From: Prorocentrum cordatum
Taxonomy: Eukaryota > Sar > Dinophyceae > Prorocentrales > Prorocentraceae
Length of the DNA: 64,000 nt
Reading direction: 5' to 3'
Assembly: GCA_963575745.1 (NCBI GenBank)
Contig: CAUYUJ010015943.1
Coordinates: 18,501 to 82,500, forward strand
Shown in pieces: positions 40,942 through 50,862 of the stretch. The translations under genes were made by a program, and so were the position numbers. Position 1 is the stretch's first letter. Each line of letters opens with the position of its first letter. Below the pieces are notes generated by a model. That model had not been told where the DNA came from, ran no database searches, and saw only the letters and a list, made by a program, of their open reading frames with translations.

Positions 40942-41748
40942 ATGGAGGCCACCACCGCCACCGCGTTCATCGAGGTCACTGGTTCGGTCCGCGGCCTGAA
41001 CAAGCTCAGCATCTTCTTCAAGGAGTTCGACAGCTGGGCACCTTGCCTGGCAGAGGCTGGCACCAACCCATCGTGGCAGAACGGCGTCGAGGTGGTAATG
41101 ATCAAGGAGGCGATCAAGCGGGATTATTCGTTCTACCGTGGCTCTGATGTCCACATCTACTCATTGGGCTCGGACGACCCGTCAGATGTGCTGTTCGAGA
41201 TGTGGGACGAGTACGTGCTCGCGAACTTCACCAAGACGAAGCTGATCGCCACGCTGCAGGGGCCCGACGTCATGTTGTCACCGCCGCCAGTCAGTGAGGG
41301 TGGCGGCGAGTCGCCAGGGCCGGCGCCGTCGATGCTGTGCGTGACGTAGGGACTCGACATCGAACCGCACTTGATGTTCCAGGTGAAGATCCAGGAGACG
41401 GGGGAGTGGCCGCCAGTCGCGGTTCCAAACCCTCGGCTGCTCGACCCGAAACACGACGGCCATGGGGCGAGGGTGTTGGCCTTGAAGAAGTGCATCGTGT
41501 CGCAATTGGCTTTGCCGAGCGGGCGCGACCGTTGCAACCAGGTGAGGATCTACCGCAACTCGAAGGGGCACTGCAAGGGCCAGGCGCTGAAGAGCAACGA
41601 CATGGCGTGGCGCAATCTCTGGTATGTCGCGCTCCTGTTGCCGACCACGGAACCCAACCACGGGCGCGACGAGCGGGGCGACCTGATCGAGGGCTTCAAC
41701 CACGTGGGCTCCGATATCGGCGGCTACGAGATGGATGGCCCGCAATGA
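40942..41748 (+). pseudogene. Single-block gene of unknown function with in-frame TAG
   Basis: The ATG at 40942 follows the relict leader and opens MEATTATAFIEVTGSVRGL. The frame runs to a TAG at 41347-41349 and continues in the same frame (GLDIEPHLMFQVKIQETG) to a TGA at 41746-41748. Joined it would be about 268 residues. No intron is needed, which fits a gene copied back from mRNA. Visible features are an acidic middle (SDDPSDVLFEMWDEYV), a Pro/Gly-rich linker just before the TAG, and a Lys/Arg-rich second half. I do not recognise a domain. The single stop could be a decay mutation, a sequencing error or a programmed readthrough; the first two are simpler. Confidence 0.6.
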
Positions 41749-42101
41749 GGGGCGATGCTGCCGTGAGATGCTGCCTGGACGGCCGCCTGGTCGTTTCTTT
41801 ACACTATTGATTCTCCCCCATCGGGCTGTTCAGCCCTTTCGCTCGCCTCGCCTCCCGCGGAGGGGGACAGGCAGCACTTTGCCCCAGGGGGGGGGGGGGG
41901 GGGGCACGCGCATGCCATTGCACGTACCAAGTGACCGAGGAGCATCCTCATGACTCGCCCTCCTCCACCATCATCATCCTCCGCCCCGTTGCCAGAATGA
42001 TCGAGATCGGAAATGCGTTGCATCCTCTGCACAGCTGTGTCTACATGCATGTAGTATGAATATCGTGATATATAACAAACAACACCAACAAGAAACAACA
42101 A

Positions 42102-42347
42102 GAGATTGTTTTTTATATCCTCTGGGGGGGGGTAACGCTCGTTACCCGGGCCTCTCCCCCCCCCCCCCCCCCGTAACGGTAACGCTCGTACGCGGGGGGG
42201 GTCTCGGTCTTCCCCTCCAACATGCTGGTGCCCGAAGGCATGCGCACTGTGGTGTGGTGGTCGCAGGCGCACTGTGGGCGCTCGCAGGCCATTGCGGCGC
42301 TCGCATGCGCGATGCTGGTGCTTGCGGGCTTTGCGCTTGTACTCGAA

Positions 42348-42408
<61 letters not shown>

Positions 42409-42752
42409 CGGCGCCCGAAAACGGCCTCCGGAGGCCGAAACAGGCGGCAAACGTCGTCGTCGTCGTCGTCGACCTCGTCGCTCGTCGCTCGTCGATCATC
42501 GTCGTCGCGCGCGCGGGCGCGGGCGTGGTGCCGGGACCACGCGGCGGGCTTTGCGCTTGTACTCGAATCGCAAGCCACTGTGGTGCTCTCAGGCAGAGAG
42601 TGCTGCTCGCGCGCATACTATGGCGATCGCAGAGCGCCCCTGCTTCGCCATGCCCCGCCCAGCCCAAGCGTTACCGTTACCCGGGGGGCACGACCCCCCC
42701 CCCCCCCCGGGTAACGAGCGTTACCGGCCGGAATAAAAAAATGATCTCCAAC
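42102..42752. mobile_element. Foldback / MITE-like element, about 650 bp
   Basis: GGTAACGCTCGTTACCCGGG at 42131-42150 is the exact reverse complement of 42706-42725. Pairing continues outward in a weaker form (GAGAT with T-runs near 42105 and 42745) and inward through GTAACGGTAACGCT (about 42173) with AGCGTTACCGTTAC (about 42667). Inside are C runs, a (TCG)n tract and two copies of CTTTGCGCTTGTACTCGAAT (about 42330 and 42548). No transposase is present, so movement would need one supplied from elsewhere. A clear target duplication is not visible. Confidence 0.75.
42347..42410. repeat. (TCG)n microsatellite
   Basis: About 20 pure TCG triplets inside the foldback element. Confidence 0.95.
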
Positions 42753-43038
42753 GACAACAACAACACCAACACGACTCCGCACCGCGGAATCCAACGTCAG
42801 CCACGCACCCAGGGACAGTGAATGACCGTTCGGCCCCCTCACTCTGATAAATATTTCTATATATACCAAATGGCGTGGCGGGCGGGTGTGGTTTCGTGTC
42901 ACACATATGTCACCATCGGTGAGATGTCTGGGCCTACGGGCTCGATGGGATGTCGGGGCCCACGGGGCTCTCATGCTCGCGGCGTTGAAGACTACACTGC
43001 TGCAATAATGAACATGAGGCTGCACGCCAACATACACT

Positions 43039-43060
43039 TCCGTAGCCATTTTGGCTTAAT
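43039..43060 (+). other. Full-length relict dinoflagellate spliced leader
   Basis: TCCGTAGCCATTTTGGCT (43039-43056) matches the first 18 bases of the DinoSL exactly, and the last four differ by two bases (TAAT for CAAG). It lies 18 bases before the ATG at 43078. Confidence 0.9.
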
Positions 43061-45679
43061 CGTACAGGCTTGCTAGCATGGGCAAGCGCAGCGCGACCCC
43101 GACATCGGAGCCGCGTCGATGTCCTCGCACAGCGACTGGCAAGGCTGCCAGTAAGTCCCGAGCCAAGGCCACACGCAGGTCCGGCACTGCTGACAGCGAC
43201 GTGGTTGCTGGAGCTGAGCAGCCATCGGACCGCGTTCACCCGACGGGCGTCGTCATGCCGAAGGCATCGCCAGCTCCATCGTCACCATCGCTGGCGAAGA
43301 GCTTCGGGCTGGTGTCCCGCGATGGTATGACTGCGCTGTTCGGCGATGGCGGTATCACCGCCGACATGATGCACGGGGATAGGCAGATCTGGCGTGAGCT
43401 GAAGCGCACCGCTGTGGATGTGGTGGGCCTGTCTCCAGCTCCATCTACAGTTATTTCAGTTGATGATGGAGATGGAGACGAGTGCGCGTCAGCGCCGCCC
43501 GCTGCATCACCGTCCGCCACCGAGCATGCCGAGCTGGCCGCCGCCAACGCTGCAATCGCTGCAATGGAGGCCGCTGGCGCTGGCTGCAGTTCGACAGCAG
43601 CGCCGTCGGGCGTGGTCCGATCCAGCGACCCCGCCGCTGCAGCTGAGGCCCCGCCTGTGCCATGCGCATCGGCCTCGTCGCCGAGTACACCATCGCAGCC
43701 GCCACCACCGTCGAGCAGCCCTGCTGCGCCGTCAGCCATGCCACCTCCTACGGCGGACTCCTGTCAGACCGCGATGTCGGCCCCGTCATCTACTGGGTCT
43801 CGTGCACTCACCGCAGAGCAGCTCCGCATCATCGAGGAGAAGCGCCAGGAGGCTCGACGGCGTCGGGCATCTCGCCTCCCGCCGCCGCCTCCACCCGACG
43901 AGCATCATCATCCGGATCTACCAAGACCCGCTGCTGCTGCTGTTGCTGATGAAACTGTTGCGCCATCCACGCCGTGCGCCGTGCATCGCGTGTCCGCCGA
44001 TGTCGATGTATCGCTGCCGCAGTCGCAGCAGTCGCCGCTGCTGCAGCAGTCGCAGCAGTCGCCGCTGCAAGTCGACGTGGAGAGACCTGGGGGCGGATGC
44101 CGCAGCCGAGCTGTTAGCCCGCCCGTCAGATCCTAGTGCCCGCTCTCCCGCAGCTGCAGCGGTGCCGACGCCCACTCCAGCAGCAGCATCATCATCGCCG
44201 CCTGCGTCCGCCACCCGTGATCGTGACGTCGCATGTGGTGCGTCTGCGTCGGTGGCGCCTGTGGATGTGGACTCGAGTACGGCGATGGTGACATCATCAG
44301 CTCCTGTACCACATGCAGTGGATGGTGCCGCTGGTACACCTGCACCTCGTACACCATCGTCTGGTCAAGCTGGTGATGATGCACCTGCTCCTGGTGCACC
44401 TGCAACCGTGGTCGCTGGCACTGGTTCTCCTGCGCATGCTACGCCGTGCACGGTCGTTCGTGGATCACCTGGGAACCCACCCGATCCTGATGTACCTGTA
44501 CCTGTTGCACGTGCTGGTCTGCAACCTGCAGTCGACTGCCGTCCGGAGGGCGACGCATGCAGTGCCGATGATGTTGATGCGGCTGCACTCGGCGCCGCTG
44601 CAGCCGTGCCCACCGCGGCCCATGCCACGACCCACATCGACGACGACGACGACGCGCCTCTTGCTGCGTATCTAGCTCGCAGCGCCTTGCCGCGCTCGAA
44701 GGTTGCAGCCACAGTTGCCAAGGCCGCGTCCAAGGCCAGGCCCGCCACGGCCAGGGCCAAGGCCAAGGTCACCTCCACACCAGTTGCCACGTCAGCTCCT
44801 GGCGCAGCCGATCCTGCGCAGCATGCTGCAGTGTCACCACGCATGGAGGCCGCGCAGTCGCTACGTCCGCCGCCCCATCCCCATGGCGCACCGCGGCGGC
44901 CCCGCCGCCCGCGCGACGGGTCCCAGTCGATCACAGCTCCGCGTGGCAGCAGCAGCATGGTCGCCCCCACTGACGACTTCGCCCGCTCGGGGTGCGACAC
45001 CGATGTGCAGCCAGCGCCAGCGGCCTCACCCGATGCAGCGTATGTCGACTACGTCAGGCAGGACCGCCGCGTGTGCAGGGACCTCCAGGACTCCTTCGAG
45101 TGGGCGTCGGATGCGCTCGCGGAGATCGAATCCACCGACGGCGAGGAGCTGCTGGATGCCCTTGCCTCGGCAATGGAGACTGACACCCGTTCGACTGCGT
45201 ATTCTGGCATTGGGGCGCCAGAATGTGCTATCACCATGCTGCACAGGGCCCTGTCCGACCGCCTGAACCGCTCGTTCCGGAAGCCGCAGCTGCTCTACGC
45301 GATCGAGTGGGACGCCGAGTGCCAGCGCGAGCTGTCCATCATCCTGGAGGACTGCTCCTCCAACCATGTCCCCACCCCGGCGGATGGTCACGAGCACGAT
45401 GATAATGTGATATGAAGGAATGGTGAGGATGACTTGGTGACGATAGTGGTGGTGCTGACTGATTCACTGACCGATCACGCTCTTGTCCTCTTCCCCTATC
45501 ACCCCCCCCTCTCCCCGCGGCAGAGGAATCCGACGGGTGCCTCTTCGGTGACATCTCGCAGTTCTGGGTGCCCGAGCTGCAGTCGACCGTGCGTCACCTG
45601 CGCGTCATGCCCGACCGCGCGGTGCAGGCTCCCTCTCGCCATCTCACTCTACGCACCTCCCACCTCTCTCTCTATCTCA

Positions 45680-45725
<46 letters not shown>
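45680..45725. repeat. (CT)n tract in a methyltransferase-gene intron
   Basis: About 22 CT units between the exons ending near 45626 and starting near 46128. Confidence 0.9.
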
Positions 45726-45728
<3 letters not shown>

Positions 45729-45802
45729 TCCTCATCAGCCCCACGCCACCCGCCCCACCCCTCCCTGTGGACCCGCCTGCCCATCGCCCTCCCCCCGATG
45801 TG

Positions 45803-45851
45803 GTTGCGCAGACGTTGTTTTCGTTGGTAGCGAAAACACCGTCTGCGCAAC
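45803..45851. repeat. 21-bp inverted repeat in an intron
   Basis: Arms 45803-45823 and 45831-45851 pair at 20 of 21 positions around TTGGTAG. Confidence 0.92.
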
Positions 45852-46385
45852 ATCCCACCCCCCCATTCGCATCCTCCTCCTCATCCCATGCCTCCTCCTC
45901 CTCACCCCCCTCCTCCTACTCCTCCTCACCCTCCTCCTCCCCCTCTTCCTCCTCCCCCCCCCCACTCCGCCCCACAATCAGCATCCGCTCCACACCATGC
46001 CTGTCAGTGGATCGCCGCTTCCCAGCTTCGGCCGTCCATCCGATCCGTGATGTCGTTTGGAAATATGGTACCACCGATGTATCTATCTCCTTCCCTCCTC
46101 CGTCCTACATGCGTGGGCATTCCACCGCAGGTTCTCACGCCCGTCATCAAACAGGGCACCGCGGTCTGTCGCACTGCCTACTGTGTCCGCCACCGCCGGC
46201 GGTGTGGTCTCCGTGTTGCCCGCCATCACACTGCGGGCACTCCATCTTCTTTCTCCCCTCACCTCCTCATGCGTCGGTCGGCGTCTCGAGACTCGTGTCG
46301 CCGTTGTGGCCGTATTCGGCCACTGCCATCGCACCGATGGCCGTGGCCGACTGCGGCCGCCGCGATGACCGTGATCGCCTGCGAC

Positions 46386-46405
46386 CGAGTCGACGTCTCG
46401 ACTCG
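46386..46405. repeat. 8-bp inverted repeat
   Basis: CGAGTCGA-CGTC-TCGACTCG, between the HHTAGTPS block and motif IV of the methyltransferase gene. Confidence 0.6.
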
Positions 46406-47213
46406 ACGTCGCGACGCGGCGCGCGATGGTCCTCATCGCCCGTCGCGTCGCGTCGTACCTCTCTCCATCGGCACGAGCTGCAAGGCGCACTCGGCGCAAG
46501 GCCAGCGCGAGGCATCGGCCACGCATCGGTCGTTGACACGCTGGCCTGGCGCGCTCTCCGCCGCCTCCTGCAGGAGCCCGAGATCGACCAGGAGAACGTG
46601 GAGGCGTTCCCGACGGCGTTGCTGGACGAGCTGCTCGGCGATATCTACCACATTGACTGGTGCGTCTTGGACCCTCGCCAGTTCGGGTGGCCGATCGCGC
46701 GGACCAGGACACGGGGCCTGTTGGATTACAGTAGTCGCACTCGCCGCCCCCCGCCTCCCACGACTGTTCCCTGGGCCCCTGTGTATCCGGATGCGACGTG
46801 GCTGACGCGCGGTCGGCTACTGCAAACCACCAGGGTCATCCTGAGGAAATGGACCAAGCTGCGCCACAAGCAGAAGATCCTGTCTGTCATATCGCCGCTG
46901 GCGAACTTCAGCATGCGATTTTACCGCATGAGTACGTACACCTGGCGCGCATACTGGTTCCTCCACAAGTACGTGGTCCAGTCTGAGGCAGACTGCATCG
47001 CCGCGCACGCCACCGTCATCCCGGACGAGCTGCAGAGCGACCTGGCGTGGGCCCAGTCGCGACCATCGTAGCTCGGGCCATCCACCATATCCTTATCACA
47101 CCCACTCAGTCGGGGGGGTGATGATCACGGTGATGATGGGAGTATGAGGATGATGGGAGGGACTGATGAGGACGATGAGGATGATTATGAGGATGAGGAT
47201 GGCCGCCCGTGAC

Positions 47214-47244
47214 GCGCTCGTGCGACGCCGCGTCGCACGAGCGC
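47214..47244. repeat. Perfect 15-bp inverted repeat in an intron
   Basis: Arms 47214-47228 and 47230-47244 are exact reverse complements around one C, between the block ending at 47071 and the one starting near 47333. Confidence 0.92.
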
Positions 47245-48378
47245 CGCACGAGCTGGCAGATGGCGTCACGGTGGCGCTCTCTGCCATGGGCCATCCGCCC
47301 CCACCCCCCGCGTCTCCTAGGGTTCTAGCGCCAGGTCTCGGAGTTTCGGCGCCGCTCCCCATCACACCGTTCGACGTGGACGCCTGGTTCCATACCTTGT
47401 CAGACTGGGAAGTCCAGAACCTCGAGGCGCACCGTGCATCGTATCCCCTGGGCGCGTGGCAGATCAACCAGGATGCCTCGAAGCACACGTTCAAGACGAC
47501 CAGCTCTGACCTGCACACGCTCATCGCTAACATGGGCCTGATCTTCGCCGACTCCATCAACCCGCACTACACGGTCACTGTGCCGTGTCGTGTCGTTACC
47601 GTTGAGTCGTGTCGAGTGCCTGTCGGATCAGTTTGAGTTAGTTGCACGCCCTGGTCACCTGGTCCCTGGTCCAGCCCTGGCGGGTGCACATTCAGACGTC
47701 GATGCGATCAGCACTCGACGATCTGACTGCGCATCGGATGCAGCGTCGCATCGGTCTGTTAGTGGTGTTGGTGGTTGTCTCGGCGGTCCGACCGAGCAGG
47801 TGAGTGGCACGTGGACGATGTCACCGCGCCGCTGGTTGTCGCCTACAGAGGCTCTGGTGGCGCAGGGCTTTCCCGTCCACCCGCACTACCCGCGTCGGGC
47901 CATCGGCGAGCTGCTGTGCAGCTTCAACGCCGCGCAGGTGCACCGTGGTCACCGCTCCGTGAGCTCGCAGTCTGGGAATGCGATGCACGTGACGGTCGCA
48001 GGCACCCAGCCGTCCTGTCTGTGTCTCTCACCTCTCACCTGTCACCCCTCCCCCCCCCCCCCCCCCTCAGCTGTAGCTGCTCTATCTCTGACGTCCCGCC
48101 GATCCCCCCCCCCTACTCATGCTCTCATGGTATTCGCTCCTCGCCCCGACTCGCCCCTCTGCCCCTGTCTCCTCCAATCCACGCTCCACCCGGGCGCCGC
48201 CCCCCCCCCCCGAGGCATCGTCGCGCTGGACGGCTACCTGAACGCCCGCGACGCCGAGACCGTGCTGCTGGACACCGTGGCTATCAACATGCGACTGGCC
48301 GCCAACGAGCTGCGGCGGCGCCGCAGGACTCTTCCGGTGAGGCGCCTGACTTCTAAGACCACGGCCATCGACTGCTAG

Positions 48379-49832
48379 CTGGGCGGCCGCGTCGACCCGC
48401 CCGTCGCGGATGGAGCTGTCGGCGGCTGACAGCATGCACGTGCGCTGTGGGTTCCCTGCAGCTGCCGCTGCCTGTCGCTGCAGGCTGCATCGACCTGCCT
48501 TGGTTGCAGCGCTGCAGGTGGCGTCGCGTCGGCGATGTGCCGGCGGCGGCCGCGTCGCAGCGAGTTGCGGTCTGCGTGGACGGTTGGGGGGTAGGGGGTA
48601 GGTAGAGGGGTGGGGGATGGAGGTGATCGGGCGATGTATGATACGGAGGGAGGGTGGTGACGGATCAGGGGTGGTGATGTCCTACCACGCAGACCCAGCC
48701 CGATCGCTCTTCGATCCTCTCGCCACGACTGGTTGCAACCGCTGCAGCTAGGACAGTGTCGCTTTTAGCTTGCCCGTCCGCCCGTCCGCACCGACAGAGG
48801 GTGCGCATCCAGCGACCTAATTGTTGGTCTGGTCAGTTGTCAGTTGATCAGTCGGTCCGCGTCGCACTCGGCAGTTTCGCCGCCACGCGTACAGGGGCAT
48901 GCATAGCCGATGTGGGTTGAGCGGGTAATCCACCAGCGCTGTTGACCTGTGGGAGTGACGCGTTCCTGAAATGCACAGTGCGCACACACATTGGCACGCG
49001 CTGGTCTTACATGACGTTCACAGTGAGTGACACACTGACACACTGACAAAGTGCCAATGCACACGCAATGCCAATGCACACTGCACTGCACACAATGTGT
49101 GGCGCGCACCCAGTGACCCGCCCACGCCCTCACCTCCCTAACCTACCGCCTATCACCCCACGGCCCCACGGCCCCACGGTACTCCCACCCCCTCTCCGCC
49201 CGACCCCACGCCCCGCCCTCCTCAGCCCTCCCGTCCTCCCTCGTGGGCGTGGGCCTCATGGGGGGCTCGTATGGGCCCTTATGTGGACTCTTGGGCTGGG
49301 AAACGGGAGGTAGTCGCGGCCCCGAGAGGCCCCACATACATATGATATTAATATGCCCCAAGCGGCGCGCCATAATTGCTCCAGGACTCCAGTACAAGTG
49401 TCCCAAGGGCGTCGCTTCAAGAGGGTGTCTAGGACACGTATTCCCTGGCCGTGTTTGCCATCCGCACGGGGGGGCTCGCATGGCGGCACTTGGGCTGAGG
49501 GATAGGGCGGGGGTCGTCGAGGCACCTAACACGAGCCCACGTCGCCCCAAGAGGCTCCAGTGGGTCCAAGGTCCAAGGGGCCGAACCATTGGCCCCCGTA
49601 CACGTGACCAGATGGCGCCGTTTCAAGATATGGTGTCCATGTTCGCCAGTCTTGGTCGTGGCCCTGTGGCCGCCGTGGCCCAGAGCGGCGCCGAGATGGC
49701 CCGCGACGCTGCACCCCGAGGCTCCCCATCCTGCAGCCTTGAGGCTCATTCATTTGCAGCGGCTAGAGTGCCGCGTGGGCAGTTTCCCCCGCCCGCTGGC
49801 GGTCCTGTGGCTGCGCGCGCAGGGACCACCCC
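48379..49832. other. Intergenic interval between two + strand genes
   Basis: Starts with GC-rich DNA and a GTAGGGGG stretch (48590-48620). It continues through CACTGACACA-rich simple sequence (49020-49090) and a segment with short CCCCAAGAGGCTCC-like pieces (49300-49660) recalling the AAGAGGCCCC repeats elsewhere. No supported gene. Confidence 0.55.
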
Positions 49833-50833
49833 ATGTCGTCATCCGCCGCTGGTGCCGTTGTGAAGCGCCCCGCTGGGAGCAGCAAGCCGCCGCCGTCGTT
49901 GCGCGTGGCGACGCCAACTGCAGATGCATCTCAGGGGGCGGCCCAGACCATGCGTGATTTGTTCGGGGACGTGGACGGCAGCCTCATGCTCGATCTGTTC
50001 TGGGAAAAGTTCGACGCAGGTTCACTGGGGGAGCTGGAGGAGCGGTCGGTTGGGGCCTCGAGGGGCCGAGGGGGGCATCGGCCACCGTGGCGCGGGCCAT
50101 GCGGGCGCACTAGGTCGAACGCCGAGTACGGTCCACAGTGTGCTGGTACACCCACCTGTCCTATCAAGTCCGATCGCTCTGACAGTCGGTCCGTTACCAG
50201 GTTACACTGACATTCGCTGGTATGTATCGTCAGCAACGCGTCCGGGCGGGCCTGGCGACCGCGCCGTCGTGGTGGAGGACACGCCCATGTCAAATGCACT
50301 ACACCACCCCCTCGGTGTCGGTCGGTGTCCCCGTTCGCCGATCGCCCGATTCGCGCGACTCGGCTCGCCCGATCGCCGTTCAGGACTACAAGCATCGCAT
50401 CCTCACGAACGGCCTGAACGTCAGCTGCCGCGGGGAGGCGTGGTTCCACTACGGGAACAAGGATACTATACCAGTAACTAAACGCTACGTGCACCCTCCC
50501 CACTCACCTGCACCCGCCTCCCTCCACTCCGCTCTCCCCGTCCTCCCTCCCCCGCCTCCCCCTTCCCCATCTCGCCCCATTCATCGCCTCCCCTCGACTC
50601 CTCGCAGCTCCTCGCATGGCTCAGTCACCTCCGTTCCCCCCCCGAGCCCGTTTTGGCTGGGTGGGAGTGGGGGCGCATTATCCTGTTTCAGTGCAGGAGC
50701 GGTCCCTGCCGGTGTACGCGGTGACGTTCAATCACCTCTCGGAGGCGTTCTACAGAGCGCATGCCGAGGCCGCGCTCCATCGCGCATGTCCAGCTCTTTA
50801 GTCCACCAGTCCTAATCACGAACCGTCACCGCA

Positions 50834-50862
50834 CACTGGACGACTCGTTCGTCCGTCCAGTG
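50834..50862. repeat. 9-bp inverted repeat between exons
   Basis: CACTGGACG and CGTCCAGTG around 11 bases, in the short interval before the 50890 block. Confidence 0.65.

Larger units (their letters stand above)
43078..48378 (+). pseudogene. C5-cytosine DNA methyltransferase gene, multi-exon, frame-broken
   Basis: A long low-complexity N-terminus (43078-45150, Ala/Pro/Ser-rich, with LTAEQLRIIEEKRQEARRRR at about 43803) changes frame near 44090 at a G run. Then come methyltransferase motifs in order: I AYSGIGAPE (45197-45223), II AIEWDAECQREL (about 45299), III LFGDISQFW (exon about 45523-45626), a block with VCRTAYCVRH and HHTAGTPS (46128-46250), IV GTSCKAHSAQGQRE with the catalytic Cys at 46479-46481, VI ENV (46592-46600), VIII QFGWPIARTRTR (about 46679), a target-recognition part (47333-47600), IX RWLSPTEALVAQGFP and X SVSSQSGNAMHV (about 47830-47991), and a last exon to 48378. 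The frame changes again near 46515-46540, between IV and VI. It would transfer methyl groups to cytosine in DNA. Similar enzymes ride in dinoflagellate retroelements; no reverse transcriptase lies beside this one. Broken frames make activity doubtful unless they are assembly errors. Confidence 0.8.

Noticed and set aside
42222-42821. Protein with a long Ser or Val run
   Set aside because: It runs through the (TCG)n tract of a foldback element and has no domain.
50640-50660. Fourth spliced-leader relict (GAGCCCGTTTTGGCTG)
   Set aside because: Only about ten bases fit, with an extra base inside the core, and no ATG context supports it.
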